Assembly (NCBI GenBank): GCA_027920525.1
Contig: CP115858.1
Location: 1,674,001 to 1,738,000, forward strand
DNA from: Chryseobacterium daecheongense
Lineage (GTDB): Bacteria > Bacteroidota > Bacteroidia > Flavobacteriales > Weeksellaceae
Length of the DNA: 64,000 bases
Direction of reading: 5' to 3'
In this document: one piece after another, positions 60,190 to 64,000 of the stretch
Layout: every line of letters starts with the position of its first letter
How positions within the stretch are numbered: the first letter of the stretch is position 1
Notes under the pieces: model-generated
What the model saw: the letters and a program-made list of their open reading frames with translations, nothing else
Told to the model about the DNA's origin: nothing
Databases searched by the model: none
Program-made: the position numbers and the translations under genes

Positions 60190-62733
60190 ATGGCGAAAAA
60201 TAAAAACTTAATTTATATTGCAATTTCATTAGTTGTATTTATAGTTTTAGCATTTTTATATTCCACTCCTGTTTTTACGGGAAAGCAACTTTTCCAGCAT
60301 GACATTGTTCAGTACCGGGGAGGAGCAAAAGAACTTCTTGATTACAGAGCTAATAATGATAAAGAAACTTACTGGAGTGATTCCATGTTTGGGGGAATGC
60401 CTACCTACCAGATGGGTAGCCAGTTTAAGGGGGATATCATAAAAAAAATAGACAGTAATCTGAATTTTCTGCCAAGACCTGTTAACTATCTTTTTTTACT
60501 TTTTGCAGGATTTTTCCTTTTGGGAATGGTGGTGGTGAGAAACTGGAAGTACGCTCTGCTGGGGGCTACTTTTTTTGGTCTCTCAACTTATTTTTATATT
60601 ATCATTGCAGCAGGACATAATGGTAAAGTAAATACGATTGAGTATTTTGCGCCTCTTTTAGCAGGTATATTACTGGTGTACATCAGAAAAAAGTATATTA
60701 CCGGATTTATCGTAACCACCCTGTTTATGGGACTTCAGATTGCTGCCAACCATCCACAGATGACCTACTATCTGTTCCTTGCATTAGGATTCCTCTTTAT
60801 ATCTGAATTGGTACGGGTTATCAAAAAGAAAACCCCGATGAAGCACTTTATTGTTTCTTCGGCTATTATAGCAGTATCATGTATCATCGGTGTGGGAATG
60901 AATTCGCAAAGGATCATGGCCAATTCCGAGTATATTAAAGAAACTGTACGCGGTAAACAAATCTTAAATACAGAAAATCATACTGCCGGAAAATCCGGAA
61001 TGGATAAAGAGAGTATGCTAATGTGGAGCTACGGAAGACTGGAAACACTGAACCTTTTTATTCCAAGATTAATGGGTGGTGGAAGCCAGGAACCTGAAGC
61101 TAAAGAGATAATGAACCACATTCAGGAGATGATTCAGGAAAATGTTTCCTCTCAGGCAGAAATGGACAGAATTTCCAAAGGATTTGCAAGTGTTACGTAC
61201 TGGGGTGACCAACCCGGAACTTCGGGACCTGCCTATCAGGGAGCTATTGTTTGTTTTTTAGCTATTTTAGGATTCTTTTTTGCCGGAAAAAAATACCGCT
61301 ACTGGATTTTAGGGGCTTCTATACTGACTATTCTGCTGGCATGGGGAAGCAACTTTATGCCATTGTCGGACTTCTTTATAGACTACGTTCCGTTTTACAA
61401 TAAATTCAGAGCACCATCTTCCATTCTTGTTATTGTTGAGCTCTTATTCCCGTTAATTGCAATTATTGGTTTGTATAAATTCTTTACAGACGAAAAATTG
61501 ACAGAAGAATATAAAAAGAAAATTCTTTTTTATGTGAGTGGCGGGACATTAGGTTTGCTATTAATTCTTTTAATTTTTGGAAAGAGCATTCTTGGCTTTG
61601 CTACGGACAATGAAAAATTGTATTTCCCTCCTTTTCTATTAGACTATCTGGTAGATGAAAGATTCAAATTATTTAAAGTTGATGCTTTAAAAGCATTTAT
61701 CTATGTAGCAATAGCTGCTGTGGCTTTATTCCTCACGATGAAGAAAAAGCTAAATCAGAATATCGCATTGGTCATTATAGGTGTTGTAAGCTTATTTGAC
61801 CTATGGACTGTAAACAAACGCTATCTGAATGACGACAATTATGTAGATAAAGTATTTGCAGAAAATCCTTTTCAGACGGAAAGCTCGGATCTTCTTGCTG
61901 AAAAAGTACAGGCAAATCCAAATCTTGGTTCTATTCTGGCCAATGTGAATGTCAACAAAACATTGGAAACCATTGCTGAAAAAGACAAAACACACTACAG
62001 GATTTTCAATAACATTCTTGGAACTTTCAGTGAAACGAATACTTCTTATTTCAAATCTTCAATTGGTGGTTATCATGCGGTAAAACTAAGAAGATATGAT
62101 GATGTGATCAATGAATATTTCCAGATTATGGATTCTGTAAAAGTTCCTAATATGCTCAACCTTTTAAATGCAAAATACTGGGTTGTAGGGGGACCGGAAA
62201 AACCTCAGGTCATTCCTAATACAAAAGCTAATGGAAATGCATGGTTCGTATCAGAAGTTAAAGTGGCCAATACCCCGAACGAAGAACTAAAGCTGATCGG
62301 AGAGGTTGACACCAAAAAAATTGCAATTGTAGGAAAAGAAGATGGTAAACCTTTTTTAGAAAGAGATAAATTTATCCTACCCGATTCTACAGCATTTATT
62401 AATCTAACCAAATATCAGCCTAACGAATTAGAGTTTAAATCTAAATCTAAAACACCACAATTGGCGGTATTCTCAGAAATTTACTATCCTCACGGATGGA
62501 AAATGTTTATCGACGAAAAAGAAGTCCCTTATATCAAGGCAGATTATCTTCTTCGTGCGGTTCAGGTTCCTGCAGGGGAACATCATATCAGAATGGTCTT
62601 TGAACCTGAAGTGATCGAAAAAGGAAAATGGATTTCTTTATTTTGCTTCGGATTATTTATCGCATTAAGTGCCTTTGGGATTTTCTGGATGAATAAAAAG
62701 AAGAAGGAAGCCTTAACCGAGGAAAAAGTTTAA
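60190..62733 (+). CDS. YfhO-family membrane protein
   Basis: An 847-residue polytopic protein with about twelve N-terminal helices and a C-terminal extracytoplasmic domain. Markers: FQHDIVQYRGGAKELLDYRANNDKETYWSDSMFGGMPTYQMGSQF after the first helix, NKFRAPSSILVIVELLFPL in the centre, and a C-terminal Ig-like region (LAVFSEIYYPHGWKMFIDEKEVPYIKADYLLRAVQVPAGEHHIRMVFEP) ending in a membrane anchor. YfhO in Bacillus is linked to glycosylating lipoteichoic acid; in Bacteroidota it is likely a GT-C type glycosyltransferase at the inner membrane. Next gene is a soluble glycosyltransferase, which supports envelope-glycan work. Confidence 0.9.
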   Translation: MAKNKNLIYIAISLVVFIVLAFLYSTPVFTGKQLFQHDIVQYRGGAKELLDYRANNDKETYWSDSMFGGMPTYQMGSQFKGDIIKKIDSNLNFLPRPVNYLFLLFAGFFLLGMVVVRNWKYALLGATFFGLSTYFYIIIAAGHNGKVNTIEYFAPLLAGILLVYIRKKYITGFIVTTLFMGLQIAANHPQMTYYLFLALGFLFISELVRVIKKKTPMKHFIVSSAIIAVSCIIGVGMNSQRIMANSEYIKETVRGKQILNTENHTAGKSGMDKESMLMWSYGRLETLNLFIPRLMGGGSQEPEAKEIMNHIQEMIQENVSSQAEMDRISKGFASVTYWGDQPGTSGPAYQGAIVCFLAILGFFFAGKKYRYWILGASILTILLAWGSNFMPLSDFFIDYVPFYNKFRAPSSILVIVELLFPLIAIIGLYKFFTDEKLTEEYKKKILFYVSGGTLGLLLILLIFGKSILGFATDNEKLYFPPFLLDYLVDERFKLFKVDALKAFIYVAIAAVALFLTMKKKLNQNIALVIIGVVSLFDLWTVNKRYLNDDNYVDKVFAENPFQTESSDLLAEKVQANPNLGSILANVNVNKTLETIAEKDKTHYRIFNNILGTFSETNTSYFKSSIGGYHAVKLRRYDDVINEYFQIMDSVKVPNMLNLLNAKYWVVGGPEKPQVIPNTKANGNAWFVSEVKVANTPNEELKLIGEVDTKKIAIVGKEDGKPFLERDKFILPDSTAFINLTKYQPNELEFKSKSKTPQLAVFSEIYYPHGWKMFIDEKEVPYIKADYLLRAVQVPAGEHHIRMVFEPEVIEKGKWISLFCFGLFIALSAFGIFWMNKKKKEALTEEKV

Positions 62734-62746
62734 ATTATTTTTATAC

Positions 62747-62791
62747 CCGGTCATCTTAATTGCTGGTTAAAAAACATATTAAGATGACCGG
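62747..62791 (+). repeat. 14-bp inverted repeat between YfhO and the glycosyltransferase
   Basis: CCGGTCATCTTAAT and ATTAAGATGACCGG are perfect complements separated by 17 bases, 27 bases before the ATG at 62818. No T run follows, so it is not an ordinary terminator. It may fold in the leader of the downstream gene. Confidence 0.55.
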
Positions 62792-62817
62792 CATTGATCT
62801 CTGCAATATTTCCATCC

Positions 62818-64000
62818 ATGGAAGAGAAGAAAATCCTTATTATTACTTATTACTGGCCTCCCGCAGGAGGTCCTGGTGTTCAGAGGTGGTTGAAGTTCGC
62901 AAAATATTTACCTGATTTTGGGTGGAAACCTATTATTTACACTCCGGAAAATCCGAGTTACCCTTTATTGGATGAAAGCTTGCTGAAAGAAGTTCCAAGA
63001 GACCTGAAAATTGTAAAAACAACAATCTGGGAACCTTACCAGCTTGCTGAAAAACTAAATAAAAGTAATAAGAAGTTTAAGGCCGGCCAATTTGATGTAG
63101 GCAAGAACCAAAGCTGGAAATCTAAGCTTTCCATTTGGGTAAGGGGAAACTTTTTCATTCCTGATGCAAGAGTTTTTTGGGTAAAACCATCGGTTAAATT
63201 CCTGGAACATTATATAAAAGAAAACAAAATTGATTTCATTGTAACTTCAGGTCCTCCCCATTCTTTACATCTTATAGGCTTACAACTTAAAAAGAAGTTT
63301 TCCACACTAAAATGGATTGCAGATTTCAGGGATCCATGGACAGAAATCTCCTATTATAAGCATCTAAAACTTACCAAAAGATCTGATCAGAAACACAGAA
63401 AACTGGAAAGTGAAGTTTTCAGAAATGCAGACATTACTCTTGCAACCAGTTATACAGATGCTGAAAATTTCCGAAAAAAGGGTGCTAATGCAGTTTGCAT
63501 TACAAATGGATTCGATGAAAGTGATGCTGTATCTGTTGAACAAAATCTCGAAATTCCACAATCACAGAATACTAAGACCGAGGATAATCAAACACATTTC
63601 ACCTTGAGCTACATTGGTGTTCTGGAACAGCTTCGTAACCCTGAAAATTTATGGACGGTCCTGGATCATCTTATAGAAACAGATTCATCATTTGCCCAAC
63701 ATTTTATATTAAAATTCGCAGGAAGAATCGATGACAGGATTCTTGAAACCTTAAACAATTCCAGTTTAAAAAAACACATTCATGATTTGGGATACCTTTC
63801 TCATGAAAAAGCCATTGAAGAAATGAAATCTTCAGACATGCTTTTAATCACGAATTTTCCTAACGAATCTTCTAAAGGAATTATTCCCGGAAAAATATTT
63901 GAATACCTGGCTACCGGCAAACAGATCATTTCGTTTGGTCCTGCCGATGCTGATGTATCAAAAATATTGGATGATACAAATGCAGGAAAGCACTTCAGTT
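62818..64000 (+). CDS. Glycosyltransferase, GT4-like (partial, runs off window)
   Basis: Open from the ATG at 62818 to the window end (394 codons, no stop). The N-terminus ILIITYYWPPAGGPGVQRWLKF is the first Rossmann motif of family-4 type glycosyltransferases. IVTSGPPHSLHLIGLQL and WIADFRDPWTEISYY follow; the C-terminal half has LSYIGVLEQLRNPE and IPGKIFEYLATGKQIISFGP, the nucleotide-sugar binding EX7E-like region. It transfers a sugar to an envelope or capsule glycan; the donor is unknown. It follows YfhO on the same strand after an inverted repeat. Confidence 0.85.
   Translation, partial: MEEKKILIITYYWPPAGGPGVQRWLKFAKYLPDFGWKPIIYTPENPSYPLLDESLLKEVPRDLKIVKTTIWEPYQLAEKLNKSNKKFKAGQFDVGKNQSWKSKLSIWVRGNFFIPDARVFWVKPSVKFLEHYIKENKIDFIVTSGPPHSLHLIGLQLKKKFSTLKWIADFRDPWTEISYYKHLKLTKRSDQKHRKLESEVFRNADITLATSYTDAENFRKKGANAVCITNGFDESDAVSVEQNLEIPQSQNTKTEDNQTHFTLSYIGVLEQLRNPENLWTVLDHLIETDSSFAQHFILKFAGRIDDRILETLNNSSLKKHIHDLGYLSHEKAIEEMKSSDMLLITNFPNESSKGIIPGKIFEYLATGKQIISFGPADADVSKILDDTNAGKHFS

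Noticed and set aside
1..64000. CRISPR arrays, tRNA/rRNA genes, insertion sequences, prophage
   Set aside because: I looked on both strands and saw no regularly spaced repeats, no cloverleaf-like tRNA core and no transposase or integrase. A missed tRNA is possible, as no scan was run.

Overview
The window is AT-rich bacterial chromosome from a member of the Bacteroidota, most likely Flavobacteriales/Weeksellaceae and Chryseobacterium-like. This rests on recurrent TAnnTTTG -7 promoter boxes, almost no Shine-Dalgarno sequences, a mevalonate-pathway decarboxylase, a eukaryote-type topoisomerase IB, a full Bat (aerotolerance) operon, and typical Flavobacteriia families (DUF4421, YfhO, MvdC/MvdD ATP-grasps). 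No rRNA, tRNA, insertion sequence, prophage or CRISPR array was seen.

Layout. 1-5 kb: a Tat-exported GH106-like glycosidase, a stand-alone six-cysteine peptide with a double-glycine-type leader, and a lipoprotein tyrosine phosphatase. 5-12 kb: small accessory enzymes (two hotdog/SnoaL-type proteins, a cupin, an epoxide hydrolase) and a divergent FAD-monooxygenase/AraC pair with a palindromic operator candidate. 12-27 kb: housekeeping genes (mnmE, Xaa-Pro aminopeptidase, topoisomerase IB, pruA, mvaD, an acyl-CoA ligase) and a Crp-type regulator with two redox enzymes. Between the Crp gene and the aminopeptidase lies a duplicated promoter-terminator cassette that reads as twin small RNAs (16.6-17.05 kb).

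27.8-30.4 kb is the most specialised locus: a microviridin-type graspetide (omega-ester peptide) operon. It has two precursor peptides with PFFAxFLEKQ leaders and TLKYPSD cores, then MdnB-like and MdnC-like ATP-grasp ligases, with a terminator-like hairpin separating precursors from enzymes. The upstream precursor carries four copies of an 8-residue DN[I/V]T repeat before its core. No transporter, protease or acetyltransferase is adjacent.

30-49 kb: pdxJ, an MscS channel, ung, a MutS2-type ATPase without Smr domain, a cobalamin riboswitch placed unusually before an acyl-CoA thioesterase, a PadR/PspC envelope-stress pair, a 20-residue amphipathic peptide gene, menaquinone genes (MenI-like thioesterase and isochorismate synthase) and small membrane proteins. 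49-57 kb is the MoxR-DUF58-BatA-BatB-BatC-BatD operon with a GNAT gene inserted. 57-64 kb holds DinB and TrmH-family genes, a decayed serine-hydrolase remnant, a DUF6263-like lipoprotein, a YfhO-type membrane protein and a glycosyltransferase cut by the window edge.

Several genes (mnmE, mscS, mutS2, a GNAT) have a TAnnTTTG box ending only 4-5 nt before the start codon, which suggests leaderless mRNAs.
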